Source: Paenibacillus silvisoli (GTDB taxonomy: Bacteria; Bacillota; Bacilli; Paenibacillales; Paenibacillaceae). From it: 64,000 nucleotides of DNA. Below are positions 1 through 9,114 of the stretch, in pieces. Below the pieces are notes generated by a model, which did not search any database, was not told the origin of the DNA, and worked only from the letters and a program-made list of their open reading frames with translations. Numbering within the stretch: the stretch's first letter is position 1; the number at the start of each line of letters is the position of its first letter. The position numbers and the translations under genes were made by a program. The stretch covers positions 5,622,501 to 5,686,500 of the forward strand of contig NZ_CP133017.1 in NCBI RefSeq assembly GCF_030866765.1. Reading direction: 5' to 3'.

Positions 1-339
1 ATGTTTACGCTATTTGGCATGGGTCTTATGATACTGGGCACCGCGGGCATCGTTTTCTGGGGACAAGCCGGGAAAGTGTTCGCCGCCATCTTCATGGTCA
101 TCGGCATGATCGCCATGCTGGCCAGCGTCGGTGTCTATTTCTGGGCCGGCATGCTGTCTACCAGCGCCATCATCCTGAACTGCCCGGAATGCGGCAGACA
201 TACGAAAATGCTCGGCAAAACGGACCGTTGCATGTACTGTAAAACGAAGTTGACGCTCGACCCGGCCCAAGCGACCGATTTGGACGACGAGGATGAGGCA
301 GAGGTTGAGGAAGTAAAAGGCACGCAGCCGCAAGCTTAG
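1..339 (+). CDS. ygzB: UPF0295 (YgzB-like) membrane/zinc-ribbon protein, 5' end cut by window
   Basis: Small conserved Bacillota protein of unknown function. Two hydrophobic segments (about residues 1-22 and 28-52) are followed by a CPEC...CMYC zinc-ribbon-like pair and an acidic tail. The stretch VYFWAGMLSTSAI and the spacing of the CxxC pairs match B. subtilis YgzB as I remember it. YgzB has roughly 15 more N-terminal residues, so the real start probably lies left of base 1 and the ATG at base 1 is internal. In B. subtilis ygzB sits beside perR. Here perR is 2 kb away on the opposite strand, which supports the identity. It ends at a bidirectional hairpin shared with the GH18 gene. No function is established for the family. 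Confidence 0.8.
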   Translation: MFTLFGMGLMILGTAGIVFWGQAGKVFAAIFMVIGMIAMLASVGVYFWAGMLSTSAIILNCPECGRHTKMLGKTDRCMYCKTKLTLDPAQATDLDDEDEAEVEEVKGTQPQA

Positions 340-346
340 CAAAAAG

Positions 347-389
347 AAACGCCCTTCGGACCGGTACACTCCGGTCGAAGGGCGTTTTT
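347..389. terminator. Bidirectional intrinsic terminator
   Basis: A long inverted repeat (AACGCCCTTCG-GACCGG, loop TACACT, then the complement) is flanked by A-rich sequence on the left and TTTTT on the right. It can end both the rightward ygzB-like gene and the leftward GH18 gene, which converge here. Confidence 0.85.
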
Positions 390-396
390 CATTTAT

Positions 397-2124
397 TTAA
401 GGAAGCTTGGATAAGGATTGATGGATAATAGCCCAAATATCATCGGTTTGGAACTGGCGCTGCCATGTCGCAGCACCGGCCAAGCCGTACTTCTTAACTA
501 GCGCGATACGCGCCTTCACGGAAACGGCATCTTCAAGCCAGATGCGCTGCAAGGCGCCGTCGGCCTGATATTCCACATAATTTTGCCCGGACTCCGCGTC
601 AAATACAGGCTTCAGCTTGCGTTCGTTAATAATCCCTTGCACAGCTTCCATGCCGAGCGCTTTGGAGCTGACGTCAACCGCTCCCGAAGCATCCTTCTTC
701 TCCGTCCAAAGACGCGCATAGAGCGGCATGCCCAGCACGACCTTGTTGGCCGGGACGCCATCCTCCTCGATAATGCGGGCAATCGACTGCTCTGTCCAAG
801 GCAGCGAAGCTACGGAGCCGGATTTCGGACTGGAAGCCCAGTGCTCGTCATAGGCCATAATCATCATATAATCAACGACTTTGCCGAGCGCGCCGCGATC
901 TAAGAACAGTGACCACATTTCGCTGTTTGATTTCGGCGTCACGTCGATGGAAACAGCGACGTTCTGCTCATGCATGAGCGGCGTCAGCTCTCTTACGAAT
1001 TGAACGAGATTCGCTTTGTCCGCCGTGTTCACATTTTCAAAGTCGATGTTGATGCCTTGCAGCTTATACATCTCGGCAAACGCAGCCAGCTGGCGGATGA
1101 TTTGCAAACGAGTGTTGGCACTCGCGAGCGCTGCCGTTGTCCGGTCGGGATCGAAACCGTTGCTGAACAGCGCCCAGACCTGCATTCCTCTATTGTGCGC
1201 CCACTGCACGTAGTGCATATCCGCTTTGCTGCTAATATTCCCTTTGCCGTCCATGAGCGTGAACCAGGTCGGCGAAACGACGTTCACTCCCGGCATGTCG
1301 CTAATCTGCTTCGTATCGATCGCGTTGTCGTATACGGCTTCCCACGTCAAATTGATTTTGCTGCCGATGACTTTCCAGGCCGTGAAAGGAGCTTCCTCCT
1401 TATAAGGCTTGATCTGCTCGGTCTCGGTCAGCTGAATATTGCGTTTCTGGACGTAGCCGAGAATGCCGTCTCTGCTTTGAACGGTGTACCAGCCTTTCGT
1501 CTCTCCCCAGATGCGCACGGGATCGCTGCCTGCCACCCGGTTCACGATCGGTTCCTTAATGCTCGGTCCTTGACGGACGATCGCAGTCCCATCTGCCGGA
1601 AGCCCCTGCTGCACGGCATCGCCGGCATGCATGATCGTGACGATATCATTGTCCGCGTTGTATTCGGCATGCAGACCGTACAGCTCCTCGAGCGGCGTAA
1701 TCGGCAAGTAAGCCTCGTTATCCTTTACTTTCGCCGCGATCCGCAGCGGATAAGCCTTCTTGTTTATGGTCGCCGTCAGCGCGTTCGTCTTCATTCGAAG
1801 CACCTTATTGGCATTGGTCAATACGATATTGCCTGTTTTCTCCTCCACATACACTTCTTCCTTCAGACCTAGCTGGTCATGAATGAAGCTGATGGGCAAG
1901 CTAATCGTGTCTTGTTCGATGACGGCGCCGCCGTCGAACACTTTGCCATGAAACAGAATCGGATGCTCTACGCCGTAATTAGGTTTAACTTCCGTATTGT
2001 TAGGAGCTAACCGCTGCCAGCCCAGCCATGTACCCGCTGCCGCAGCAAGAAGCCCGCTTGTCAGCACAACCCATTTCAGCCAGCCGCCGCTTTGCCGTCT
2101 TGGCCGAAATCTTACCGTTTCCAC
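397..2124 (-). CDS. Membrane-anchored GH18-family glycoside hydrolase with stalk and SH3 domains
   Basis: Probably a cell-wall-active or spore-related hydrolase outside the membrane. A TM anchor lies at about residues 16-35 (WVVLTSGLLAAAAGTWLG). A copper-amine-oxidase-N-like domain spans about 60-155 (LPISFIHDQLGL, YLPITPLEELYG), and an SH3-like domain about 165-235 (GWYTVQSRDGILGYVQ). A GH18 TIM barrel fills 250-575. The catalytic signature appears as GINIDFEN near residue 360. It keeps the D-x-E end, with the catalytic glutamate, although the first Asp of the usual DGxDxDxE is not in place. This layout resembles the YaaH/YdhD/SleL group that cleaves peptidoglycan sugars rather than chitin. 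The start is GTG at 2124 with GAGAGGAG 11 nt upstream. A perR terminator separates it from perR, so it has its own promoter. The substrate is inferred. Confidence 0.85.
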   Translation of the reverse strand: METVRFRPRRQSGGWLKWVVLTSGLLAAAAGTWLGWQRLAPNNTEVKPNYGVEHPILFHGKVFDGGAVIEQDTISLPISFIHDQLGLKEEVYVEEKTGNIVLTNANKVLRMKTNALTATINKKAYPLRIAAKVKDNEAYLPITPLEELYGLHAEYNADNDIVTIMHAGDAVQQGLPADGTAIVRQGPSIKEPIVNRVAGSDPVRIWGETKGWYTVQSRDGILGYVQKRNIQLTETEQIKPYKEEAPFTAWKVIGSKINLTWEAVYDNAIDTKQISDMPGVNVVSPTWFTLMDGKGNISSKADMHYVQWAHNRGMQVWALFSNGFDPDRTTAALASANTRLQIIRQLAAFAEMYKLQGINIDFENVNTADKANLVQFVRELTPLMHEQNVAVSIDVTPKSNSEMWSLFLDRGALGKVVDYMMIMAYDEHWASSPKSGSVASLPWTEQSIARIIEEDGVPANKVVLGMPLYARLWTEKKDASGAVDVSSKALGMEAVQGIINERKLKPVFDAESGQNYVEYQADGALQRIWLEDAVSVKARIALVKKYGLAGAATWQRQFQTDDIWAIIHQSLSKLP

Positions 2125-2183
2125 TTGTAAAACGACTCCTCTCCAAAATAAGCTAGTCCATGTCCTCGCTGCCTTCCTTCAAA

Positions 2184-2232
2184 TAAAAAACGCGCATGCT
2201 GGCGAGCTGACTCTACCCCTGCGCGTTCATGT
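2184..2232 (-). terminator. Terminator downstream of perR
   Basis: On the minus strand AACGCGCA and TGCGCGTT pair across a 24-nt loop and are followed by TTTTTTATTT. It lies just past the perR stop and before the GH18 gene. Confidence 0.7.
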
Positions 2233-2254
2233 GATTTTCCAATTCGGTTCGTGT

Positions 2255-2689
2255 TTAATTCGTATGCCGCGCGGAGCAATCTGCGCAATACCCATAGATC
2301 TCCATGCGATGTCCTTGTACCTTGAACCCGGTTTCCTTGGAAGCGGCTGCTTCCACATCGGTCAATGGCGGATAATCGAAATCGACGATCGTTCCGCACG
2401 AGCGGCAAATCGCATGATAGTGCTCCGACAAGTCGGCATCAAATCTGCTTGAATCGTCGCCGTACGTCAATTCACGGATCAGTCCCGCTTCGACGAACAG
2501 CCGGAGATTATTATAAATAGTCGCCACGCTCATGCTAGGGAACGAAGGCGAGAGGGATTTATAAATTTCATCTGCAGTGGGATGAGTCATGGAATGCATG
2601 AGAAAGCTTAAGATTGCATGACGCTGCGGGGTCATTCGTACGCCGGTACTTTTTAATTGTTCAAGCGCTTGTTCAACGGTCGTACCCAT
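2255..2689 (-). CDS. perR: Peroxide-stress repressor PerR (Fur family)
   Basis: Fe/Mn-dependent repressor of peroxide-defence genes that senses H2O2 by metal-catalysed histidine oxidation. The N-terminal winged helix (TGVRMTPQRHAIL, SVATIYNNLR) and the metal site (FDADLSEHYHAIC) match B. subtilis PerR closely. CRSCG and CADC form the structural Zn site. His at position 36 corresponds to the regulatory metal ligand. I start it at ATG 2689 (144 aa): AAAGGA lies 10 nt upstream, and the in-frame ATG at 2725 falls inside the -10 box of the promoter, so it cannot be translated from that transcript. It has its own promoter and terminator. The YgzB-like gene nearby is the usual genomic companion. Confidence 0.95.
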   Translation of the reverse strand: MGTTVEQALEQLKSTGVRMTPQRHAILSFLMHSMTHPTADEIYKSLSPSFPSMSVATIYNNLRLFVEAGLIRELTYGDDSSRFDADLSEHYHAICRSCGTIVDFDYPPLTDVEAAASKETGFKVQGHRMEIYGYCADCSARHTN

Positions 2690-2723
2690 GCCCAACACGT
2701 CCTTTCTGCTTTGGTTTAGAATC

Positions 2724-2753
2724 ATTGTACGCGCCGTGTTTTCGTTTTGTCAA
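2724..2753 (-). promoter_or_regulatory. Sigma-A promoter of perR
   Basis: On the minus strand a consensus -35 TTGACA (2748-2753) is followed after 18 bp by -10 TACAAT (2724-2729). The transcript would start near 2717, 28 nt before the chosen ATG. No convincing Per box was seen, so autoregulation cannot be claimed. Confidence 0.8.
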
Positions 2754-2773
2754 TGAAAGCGGGAATCATTTTA

Positions 2774-4639
2774 TCATTTGTAACGATTTACCTGAATGCT
2801 GCTGTTCGCGTCGATATTGATGCGATAGCTCCCCGAACCGATGCTCCCGCGTATCGTTTTCTTGCTGATGGTGAGCGGCAAATCGGTCTTTACTTCCCCG
2901 AATGTCACGGAGCCGCTGACGGAATAGTTGCCGAACTGCGGTACCGCTAACGCGATTTCGCCGATCGAGCTGTCGATGTCCCAATCGCCGCCGACCACCG
3001 AGCTGGCAATTCGGATGTCGCCGTTCAACGTATCCGCTTTAATGGCTCCGGTCGTTTCCTTCAGCTCGATTTCGCCGTTCTTCGCATCCGTCTCGATGTC
3101 GCCCCGGATTTGCTCCAAATGAATGTTTCCGCTAATCGTCGACGCCTGAACCATACCCGTTACGTAGCCTGCTTTAATATCGCCGTTGTACGTGTTGAGC
3201 TGGACTTCGCCGTTCAGCGCGGTGACCTCGATATTGCCGTTCTTCGTCTCCGCTTCGATCGGACCGGTCACTCCGCGCAGCGCGATCGGGCCCGTTGTCG
3301 CTTTGATGCCCATTCCGCCCGGCAAATAAAGACCGGCCACGTCTACGGAACCGTTCACGATCTGAATTTGGAGCTCGGGTTGTACGGGCTGCTCCGTATT
3401 TGTATGCTCGGCATTCTGCTCGGCGGCGTTATCCGGAACGGTTGAATCGGAAGCGGAAGCGGCATCGCCCGGCACCGACGTTTCCGGGATGTCGACCGAC
3501 GGATCGGACATTTCCGGCGGGATTTGCCCGAAAGCCGAAGCTTCAGGCAGAGTTACTACTATATTCATACGCGGCACACGATCGCCGTTAGCACCATAGG
3601 GATGGCCCTTTACTTCGATTTTCAGTTTATCGTCGCCGCTGACGGCAATTTCCGATTTGGACGCCGTGTCGTCCGCTTCCGCTTGCTCGGCTGCATCGAC
3701 CCACAGGACGGATTCGATCGTCAGCTCGCTGACGTCTCCCTTCTTCACCGTTACTTTGCCGTTCGGATTGACGATAGCGATTCCCGCCGTTTCTTCCGCT
3801 ATAGGAGCATGGATCGTTTCCTTCTCGTAACGGAAGCCCTTCTCTTCGCCGTAGGCGCTCGTTCCGGTTAAGTTAACCTTGAACTCATCGAGCCACCGAA
3901 ACGGCATCGACGCATACTGCGTCACGCCAAAGGCGGTAACCGCAATTACGGCCGCCAAAAACGTACCCCCGATATCAAACGACGGGCGTTTCGGCGCCGT
4001 GCGGTATGCGAGGCTGCACACAACGACCTCGATGCCAAGCAGGACAAATCCCGCCGGCCACCACCGGCCAAGCAGCTCGATATCGTTGCGGCCTTGAATT
4101 TGATCCCAAAGCAGCAAGCCGCCGACGGCAATAATGGCTGCCGCGGCCGTAAACCTTCCCGGCTTCACCATCCGTTCCTTCCTCCTCGATGCTAGAACGA
4201 GCGCAAGCACGATAAATCCGGCTCCAGGGGCATAGGTGCCAATATGATCGACTATGGATTGGAAGACAATCGGCGCTTGCACGAAGATCAGCAGCAGAAA
4301 TGCGATGATAATAACGGCCGCTCCCTGCACAATCGTGCCGACGCCGAGGCGGCCCGGCTCGGATGCGACGGCACCGGCCCGCAGCTTGGCTGCGTATTGA
4401 AGCGTACCGAATACGCTGAAAAACCAGAACACAGGCAGCGCCAAGCCGAGAAAAATGATGAGGAGCGCGTATTTCCCGCCGCTTTCGTCCGCGTAGCGGA
4501 TCATGGCGGCTATGTCCGTCAAGGTGCCGAGCAGCAGCAGCATGCCCGTCAAATGCCTTCCCAGCGCAAGATGCCCGGCGCCCGGGATAAGAAAGGCGAG
4601 GATCGAAGCAAGCCAAGTCGTTCGTGATGGTTCACGCAT
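2774..4639 (-). CDS. Multi-TM membrane protein with C-terminal DUF4097/adhesin-like beta-helix
   Basis: A 621-residue protein in two parts. The N-terminal ~200 residues hold about six to seven TM segments, beginning with a TM2-like GAGHLALGRHLTG motif. The C-terminal ~350 residues form a DUF4097-like right-handed beta-helix: repeats of the type GDIETDAKNGEIEL, GAIKADTLNGDIRI and GNIEVTALNG. This combination resembles LiaF-like or toastrack-domain proteins of envelope-stress systems, but no sensor kinase is adjacent and the function is unknown. I prefer ATG 4639: AGGAGGTG lies upstream, and the first ATG (4678) sits within AT-rich promoter sequence without a ribosome site. It is a single gene between the gatB terminator and perR. 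Confidence 0.75.
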   Translation of the reverse strand: MREPSRTTWLASILAFLIPGAGHLALGRHLTGMLLLLGTLTDIAAMIRYADESGGKYALLIIFLGLALPVFWFFSVFGTLQYAAKLRAGAVASEPGRLGVGTIVQGAAVIIIAFLLLIFVQAPIVFQSIVDHIGTYAPGAGFIVLALVLASRRKERMVKPGRFTAAAAIIAVGGLLLWDQIQGRNDIELLGRWWPAGFVLLGIEVVVCSLAYRTAPKRPSFDIGGTFLAAVIAVTAFGVTQYASMPFRWLDEFKVNLTGTSAYGEEKGFRYEKETIHAPIAEETAGIAIVNPNGKVTVKKGDVSELTIESVLWVDAAEQAEADDTASKSEIAVSGDDKLKIEVKGHPYGANGDRVPRMNIVVTLPEASAFGQIPPEMSDPSVDIPETSVPGDAASASDSTVPDNAAEQNAEHTNTEQPVQPELQIQIVNGSVDVAGLYLPGGMGIKATTGPIALRGVTGPIEAETKNGNIEVTALNGEVQLNTYNGDIKAGYVTGMVQASTISGNIHLEQIRGDIETDAKNGEIELKETTGAIKADTLNGDIRIASSVVGGDWDIDSSIGEIALAVPQFGNYSVSGSVTFGEVKTDLPLTISKKTIRGSIGSGSYRINIDANSSIQVNRYK

Positions 4640-4709
4640 GGGATGGATGACACCTCCTGTACTGAATATGGATGACATAATATTGTAATTGTATCACACT
4701 TTACAAGCA

Positions 4710-4747
4710 GCAAAAGAGGCATGACCGTATCGGGACGGACATGCCTC
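4710..4747 (-). terminator. Terminator of the gatCAB operon
   Basis: On the minus strand AAGAGGCATG and CATGCCTCTT pair just after the gatB stop and are followed by TTTGC. It ends the gat transcript before the DUF4097-like gene. Confidence 0.8.
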
Positions 4748-4754
4748 TTCTCCA

Positions 4755-6197
4755 TTATTGATTCAAACGCTCAAGCAGGAGCTTGTTGACGAGAGCCGGA
4801 TTTGCCTTGCCCTTCGTCTCCTTCATCACTTGGCCGACCAGGAAGCCGATCGCCTTCTCCTTGCCTGCTTTAAAGTCTTCGACGGACTGCGGGTTGCCGC
4901 CGACAATGCGGTCTACGACCTCCGCGATCGCGCCTTCGTCGCTAATTTGAACAAGACCTTGCTCCTCGACGATTTGCTGCGGACGCTTGCCCGTCTCCAG
5001 CATCTCTTTAAAGACGGTCTTGGCGATTTTGCTGCTGATCGTTCCTTTTTCCATCAGACCGATCATTTCGCCCAGACCTTGGCCGGTTAGCTTGATATCC
5101 TCAAGCTCCAAGCCGCCTGCGTTCAAGTAGCCGAGCAGATCGCCCATGATCCAGTTGGAAACCGCTTTGGCATCCTTCGTGTACTGCAGGCTCTCCTCGA
5201 AGAAATCCGCCAGCTTCTTGGACGCGGTGATGACACCCGCATCGTAAGAAGGCAGTCCGTACTCGGACGCATAACGGGCTTGGCGCGCATCCGGCAGCTC
5301 CGGAATCGAAGCGCGGACGCGTGCTTTCCACTCATCGTCGATGTGGATTTGCACGAGATCCGGGTCCGGGAAGTACCGGTAGTCATGCGCCTCTTCTTTG
5401 CTGCGCATCGTGAAGGTTTTGCCCTGCGTTTCATCCCAACGGCGCGTTTCCTGCACGACTTTGCCGCCGCTGTCGAGAATGTCCGCTTGGCGCATTTGCT
5501 CGTATTCCAATCCGCGCTGAACGCCGCGGAAGGAGTTCATGTTCTTCAGCTCGGCGCGCGTGCCGAACTCCGCCTGATCGTATGGACGAAGGCTGATGTT
5601 CGCGTCGCAGCGGAGCGAGCCCTCTTCCATTTTGACGTCGGAAACTTCGCAATACAGCATGATCGCTTTGAGCTTCTCCAGATATGCTTTCGCTTCCTCC
5701 GGCGTCCGGATATCCGGCTCGGATACGATTTCCACGAGTGGCGTGCCCACACGATTAAAGTCGACAAGGGAGCCGAAGCCGCCTTCGACGTGCGTCAGCT
5801 TGCCCGCATCCTCTTCCAGGTGAAGACGCGTAATGCCGATGCGCTTCGTCTGGCCGTTCACTTCGATATCGATCCAGCCATGCTCGCCAATCGGCTTGTC
5901 ATACTGGGAGATTTGGTACGCCTTCGGCGAGTCCGGGTAGAAATAGTTTTTGCGGTCGAACTTGCTGATGTCGGCAATTTGGCAGTTCAGCGCCATCGCG
6001 GCCTTCATCGCGAATTCCAGCGCCTGGCGGTTCAATACCGGCAGAACGCCGGGGTGCCCGAGACAGACCGGGCATGTATGGGTATTCGGCGGGGCGCCGA
6101 AGGACGTGGAGCAGCCGCAGAAGATTTTGCTCTTCGTGTGGAGCTCGACGTGCACTTCCAGCCCGACGACCGTTTCGTATGTGTTCGGTTCAAACAT
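4755..6197 (-). CDS. gatB: Asp-tRNA(Asn)/Glu-tRNA(Gln) amidotransferase subunit B
   Basis: tRNA-binding and kinase subunit of GatCAB, which phosphorylates mischarged Glu-tRNA(Gln) or Asp-tRNA(Asn) and amidates it with ammonia from GatA. The 480 residues match the family in length. The start [23 protein letters not shown], the zinc site CGC...CPVCLGHPG, and [17 protein letters not shown] with its nucleotide-binding region are characteristic. The C-terminal GatB/YqeY helical domain ([16 protein letters not shown]) contacts the tRNA elbow. AGGAGG lies 8 nt before ATG 6197. It is third in gatC-gatA-gatB, 34 bp after gatA, and followed by a terminator. Confidence 0.97.
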   Translation of the reverse strand: MFEPNTYETVVGLEVHVELHTKSKIFCGCSTSFGAPPNTHTCPVCLGHPGVLPVLNRQALEFAMKAAMALNCQIADISKFDRKNYFYPDSPKAYQISQYDKPIGEHGWIDIEVNGQTKRIGITRLHLEEDAGKLTHVEGGFGSLVDFNRVGTPLVEIVSEPDIRTPEEAKAYLEKLKAIMLYCEVSDVKMEEGSLRCDANISLRPYDQAEFGTRAELKNMNSFRGVQRGLEYEQMRQADILDSGGKVVQETRRWDETQGKTFTMRSKEEAHDYRYFPDPDLVQIHIDDEWKARVRASIPELPDARQARYASEYGLPSYDAGVITASKKLADFFEESLQYTKDAKAVSNWIMGDLLGYLNAGGLELEDIKLTGQGLGEMIGLMEKGTISSKIAKTVFKEMLETGKRPQQIVEEQGLVQISDEGAIAEVVDRIVGGNPQSVEDFKAGKEKAIGFLVGQVMKETKGKANPALVNKLLLERLNQ

Positions 6198-6231
6198 CGT
6201 TTAGCCCTCCTGCTTCATTGGCATCCGCATC

Positions 6232-7689
6232 TTAAAGCTGCGGACGCTGCTTGTGATGCTCAGTATGCTGCTCGAACGCGTGCGCGGCGCGGAGCACCGT
6301 GCGCTCGTCGAACGCTTTGCCGATAATTTGCAGGCCGACCGGCAGTCCGTCCGCGAATCCGCATGGGACGCTGATCGCCGGAATGCCGGCAAGGCTGACC
6401 GGAATGGTGCAAATATCGTTCAAATACATCGTGAGCGGATCGCCCACTTGCTCGCCGATTCGGAAAGCAGGCGTAGGCGCAGTCGGCCCGATAATGAGAT
6501 CGAAATCGTTAAACACGTTGTCAAAATCCTGCTTGATCAGCGTGCGCACCTTCTGTGCCTTCAAATAATAAGCGTCGTAATAGCCGGAGCTGAGCGCATA
6601 CGTGCCGAGCATGATCCGGCGCTTCACTTCAGGGCCGAAGCCTTGGCTGCGCGATTTGCGGTACAGATCGATCAGGTTGTCCGGATTTTCGGCGCGAACG
6701 CCGTAACGGACGCCGTCGAAGCGCGCCAGGTTCGAGGACGCTTCGGACGAAGCCAGCAGGTAGTACGTCGCGACCGCGTATTCGGTATGCGGCAGAGACA
6801 CTTCCTCCCATGTCGCGCCGAGGCTCTCGAACTGCTTCAACGCCGCAAGCACCGCTTCCTTCACCTTCGGATCGATGCCTTGGCCGAGGTATTCCTTCGG
6901 TACGCCGATGCGAAGTCCTTTGACATCGCCGGTCAGCGCGCTGACATAGTCCGGAATATCGACGTTAGCGGAAGTGGAGTCGTTCGCGTCATAGCCGGCA
7001 ATTGCCTGCAGCACGTAAGCCGAATCTTCTACGTTCTTCGTCAGCGGACCGATTTGGTCAAGCGACGAGGCGAACGCGACAAGGCCGTAACGCGAAACAA
7101 GGCCATACGTCGGCTTCAGGCCGACGATGCCGCAGTACGCGGCAGGCTGGCGGATCGAGCCGCCGGTGTCGGAGCCGAGCGAGAAGTAGACTTGTCCTGC
7201 CGCAACCGAGGCTGCGGAACCGCCGCTCGAGCCGCCCGGCACGTATTCCGTGTTCCACGGATTGCGCGTCGGATAGAAGCTTGAGTTCTCGTTCGAACCG
7301 CCCATGGCGAATTCATCCATGTTCAGCTTGCCGATCGTCACCGACTGAGCCGATTTCAGCTTGTTCATGACGGAAGCGTTATAGATCGGATCATAGTTGC
7401 GCAGAAATTGGCTCGCGCAAGTCGTCAGCAAGCCTTCCGTTACAATGTTATCTTTAATGCCGGCCGGCAGACCGAAGAGGAGCCCTTGCTCGCCTCCGGA
7501 CGCCAGTACGCCGTCAAGTTCGGCCGCCGCGGCGCGCGCGCCTTCTTCATTCAGCGTCAAAAACGAGCGTATCGAAGCATCGGTAGCGGCAATGCGCGAA
7601 TACGACGCGTCTACCAGATCGCCGACCGATAGCTCTTTCTTCTTTAATTGGTTATGTACATCCTGCAGGCGTAAATCAAAGAGTGCCAA
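6232..7689 (-). CDS. gatA: Asp/Glu-tRNA amidotransferase subunit A (glutaminase)
   Basis: Amidase-signature enzyme that releases ammonia from glutamine for GatB. The 485 residues are full length. The Ser-cisSer-Lys triad region is visible: GIKDNI (Lys), then [15 protein letters not shown] and [12 protein letters not shown] with the catalytic and cis serines. It starts with TTG at 7689, with GGGAGG 8 nt upstream; no better start is available because this frame begins the protein at its usual length ([14 protein letters not shown]). It lies 35 bp behind gatC in one operon. Confidence 0.97.
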   Translation of the reverse strand: MALFDLRLQDVHNQLKKKELSVGDLVDASYSRIAATDASIRSFLTLNEEGARAAAAELDGVLASGGEQGLLFGLPAGIKDNIVTEGLLTTCASQFLRNYDPIYNASVMNKLKSAQSVTIGKLNMDEFAMGGSNENSSFYPTRNPWNTEYVPGGSSGGSAASVAAGQVYFSLGSDTGGSIRQPAAYCGIVGLKPTYGLVSRYGLVAFASSLDQIGPLTKNVEDSAYVLQAIAGYDANDSTSANVDIPDYVSALTGDVKGLRIGVPKEYLGQGIDPKVKEAVLAALKQFESLGATWEEVSLPHTEYAVATYYLLASSEASSNLARFDGVRYGVRAENPDNLIDLYRKSRSQGFGPEVKRRIMLGTYALSSGYYDAYYLKAQKVRTLIKQDFDNVFNDFDLIIGPTAPTPAFRIGEQVGDPLTMYLNDICTIPVSLAGIPAISVPCGFADGLPVGLQIIGKAFDERTVLRAAHAFEQHTEHHKQRPQL

Positions 7690-7724
7690 CAGCCGTTCCT
7701 CCCTTCGTGATGAACCCTCTATAC

Positions 7725-8012
7725 CTATTCTAGAACAGCCGGCACTTTGAACTGGCCGTCTTCTTCATCCGGCGCGTTGCGCAGCGCGGTCTCGTTCGAT
7801 ACCGACTCGCGGACAACATCTTCCCGCATGACGTTATGCACCGGCAGCACATGGCTGGTCGGCTCGACGTCATCGGTCTGGAGCTCGTTCAGCTTCTCCG
7901 CGTATTTCAAAATCGCGTTCAGCTGACCCGTAAACTGCTCCTTCTCTTGCTCGGAAAGCTCCAGCCGGGCCAAATTGGCCACATGCTCAACATCTTTGAT
8001 CGTGATGCTCAT
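7725..8012 (-). CDS. gatC: Asp/Glu-tRNA amidotransferase subunit C
   Basis: 95-residue linker subunit that wraps around GatA and joins it to GatB. Diagnostic segments are [18 protein letters not shown] near the N-terminus and the C-terminal [19 protein letters not shown]. An AAAGGA-type ribosome site precedes ATG 8012. It is the first gene of the gat operon, behind a strong promoter at 8059-8088. Confidence 0.97.
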   Translation of the reverse strand: MSITIKDVEHVANLARLELSEQEKEQFTGQLNAILKYAEKLNELQTDDVEPTSHVLPVHNVMREDVVRESVSNETALRNAPDEEDGQFKVPAVLE

Positions 8013-8058
8013 CGTTTATGGTCCCGTCCTTTCCATCCATAGTACACACATTCTACCT

Positions 8059-8088
8059 ATTATAACGTAAGGCCGCATTTAAACTCAA
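8059..8088 (-). promoter_or_regulatory. Sigma-A promoter of gatCAB
   Basis: On the minus strand TTGAGT (8083-8088), 18 bp, then a perfect TATAAT (8059-8064). It lies between the end of the ABC exporter operon and gatC. No T-box leader fits in the 46 nt between the -10 and gatC. Confidence 0.75.
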
Positions 8089-8101
8089 TGAGATTGCTCG
8101 G

Positions 8102-9088
8102 TTAAGCGGGCGAAGAACTGCGGTACATTTCCCGGATCATATCCTCGATGTCCGGCTCCTTGACGCTAAGATCGAGGACGGACAGCTTGGCGGACAGCCC
8201 GCTGATCAGCTCGGAGGCCGAAATAGCGCTCTTGTGGAACCGGTAGGTCAGCTTCAGCCCTTCCTGTTTGATCAGTTCCGCACCGGGGTGATGCAGAGCG
8301 GAAGGCTCCGGCATTTCGCTGAGATCCAACACCAGCAGCCGGTAAGGCGCCATGCGCAGAATGAGCTCCGACAGCGGCCCGTCCTCCACGACCTTGCCGT
8401 GGTTAATGACGATCAGCCGCTTGCACAGCTGTTCCACGTCGTCCAAATCATGCGTCGTCAAAATAATGGTCGTCCCGCGCTTCCTGTTCATCTCCCGAAT
8501 AAAGTTGCGGATATTTTGCTTCGCTTCGACGTCCAGTCCGATCGTAGGCTCATCCAAAAACAGGATCGACGGCGAGTGCAGCATGGCCGCCGCCAAATCG
8601 CCCTTCATCCGCTGACCGAGCGACAGCTGGCGAACCGGCGTGTTGATCAGCTCGTCGATGCCAAGCACCTCGTACATCATGGCCAGATTCGTCTGATACG
8701 TTTCATCGTCGATGCGATAGATGCGTTTCAGCAGCTCGAACGATTCGCCGAGACGCAAATCCCAGTACAGCTGCGTCCGCTGGCCGAAGACGACGCCTAG
8801 CTGCTTGACGACGGACTTGCGGCTCTCCTGCGGCGAGATGCCGCCGATGCGCACCGAGCCCGAGGTCGGGTGCAAAATGCCCGTCAGCATTTTGATCGTC
8901 GTCGACTTGCCCGCTCCGTTGGGGCCCAAATACCCGACCATCTCGCCCGGCTCGATGCGGAAGCTGATGCCGTCCACGCCGCGCACGATCGTTTTTTCCG
9001 GCTTGAACAGGCTCTTGATCGAGCCCTTCAGTCCGCTTTGCTTTTTCACGACGGTATATTCTTTAACGACGTCCGTAAGTTCAATCAT
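8102..9088 (-). CDS. ABC-2 exporter ATP-binding subunit (COG4586 type)
   Basis: Nucleotide-binding subunit of a three-component ABC exporter. Walker A GPNGAGKSTT, signature LSLGQRMKGDL, Walker B ILFLDEPTIGLD and the H-loop TTHDLDD are all present. The N-terminal extension VKKQSGLKGSIKSLFKPEK before the core and the ~90-residue C-terminal domain are typical of COG4586, partner of COG4587 and COG3694 permeases. ATG 9088 fits the usual MIEL start; GTG 9094 with AAGGAG 5 nt away is also possible. The substrate is unknown; some relatives are linked to toxic-compound (viologen) export. It is last of three co-directional genes. Confidence 0.9.
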   Translation of the reverse strand: MIELTDVVKEYTVVKKQSGLKGSIKSLFKPEKTIVRGVDGISFRIEPGEMVGYLGPNGAGKSTTIKMLTGILHPTSGSVRIGGISPQESRKSVVKQLGVVFGQRTQLYWDLRLGESFELLKRIYRIDDETYQTNLAMMYEVLGIDELINTPVRQLSLGQRMKGDLAAAMLHSPSILFLDEPTIGLDVEAKQNIRNFIREMNRKRGTTIILTTHDLDDVEQLCKRLIVINHGKVVEDGPLSELILRMAPYRLLVLDLSEMPEPSALHHPGAELIKQEGLKLTYRFHKSAISASELISGLSAKLSVLDLSVKEPDIEDMIREMYRSSSPA

Positions 9089-9114
9089 GGGCACACTCTC
9101 TCCTTCCGCGTCCG

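Noticed and set aside
970..1872. 300-aa plus-strand frame opposite the GH18 gene
   Set aside because: Antisense shadow in a GC-rich gene, no ribosome site, unlike any protein.
5280..6326. 348-aa plus-strand frame opposite gatB
   Set aside because: Antisense shadow; gatB is certain.
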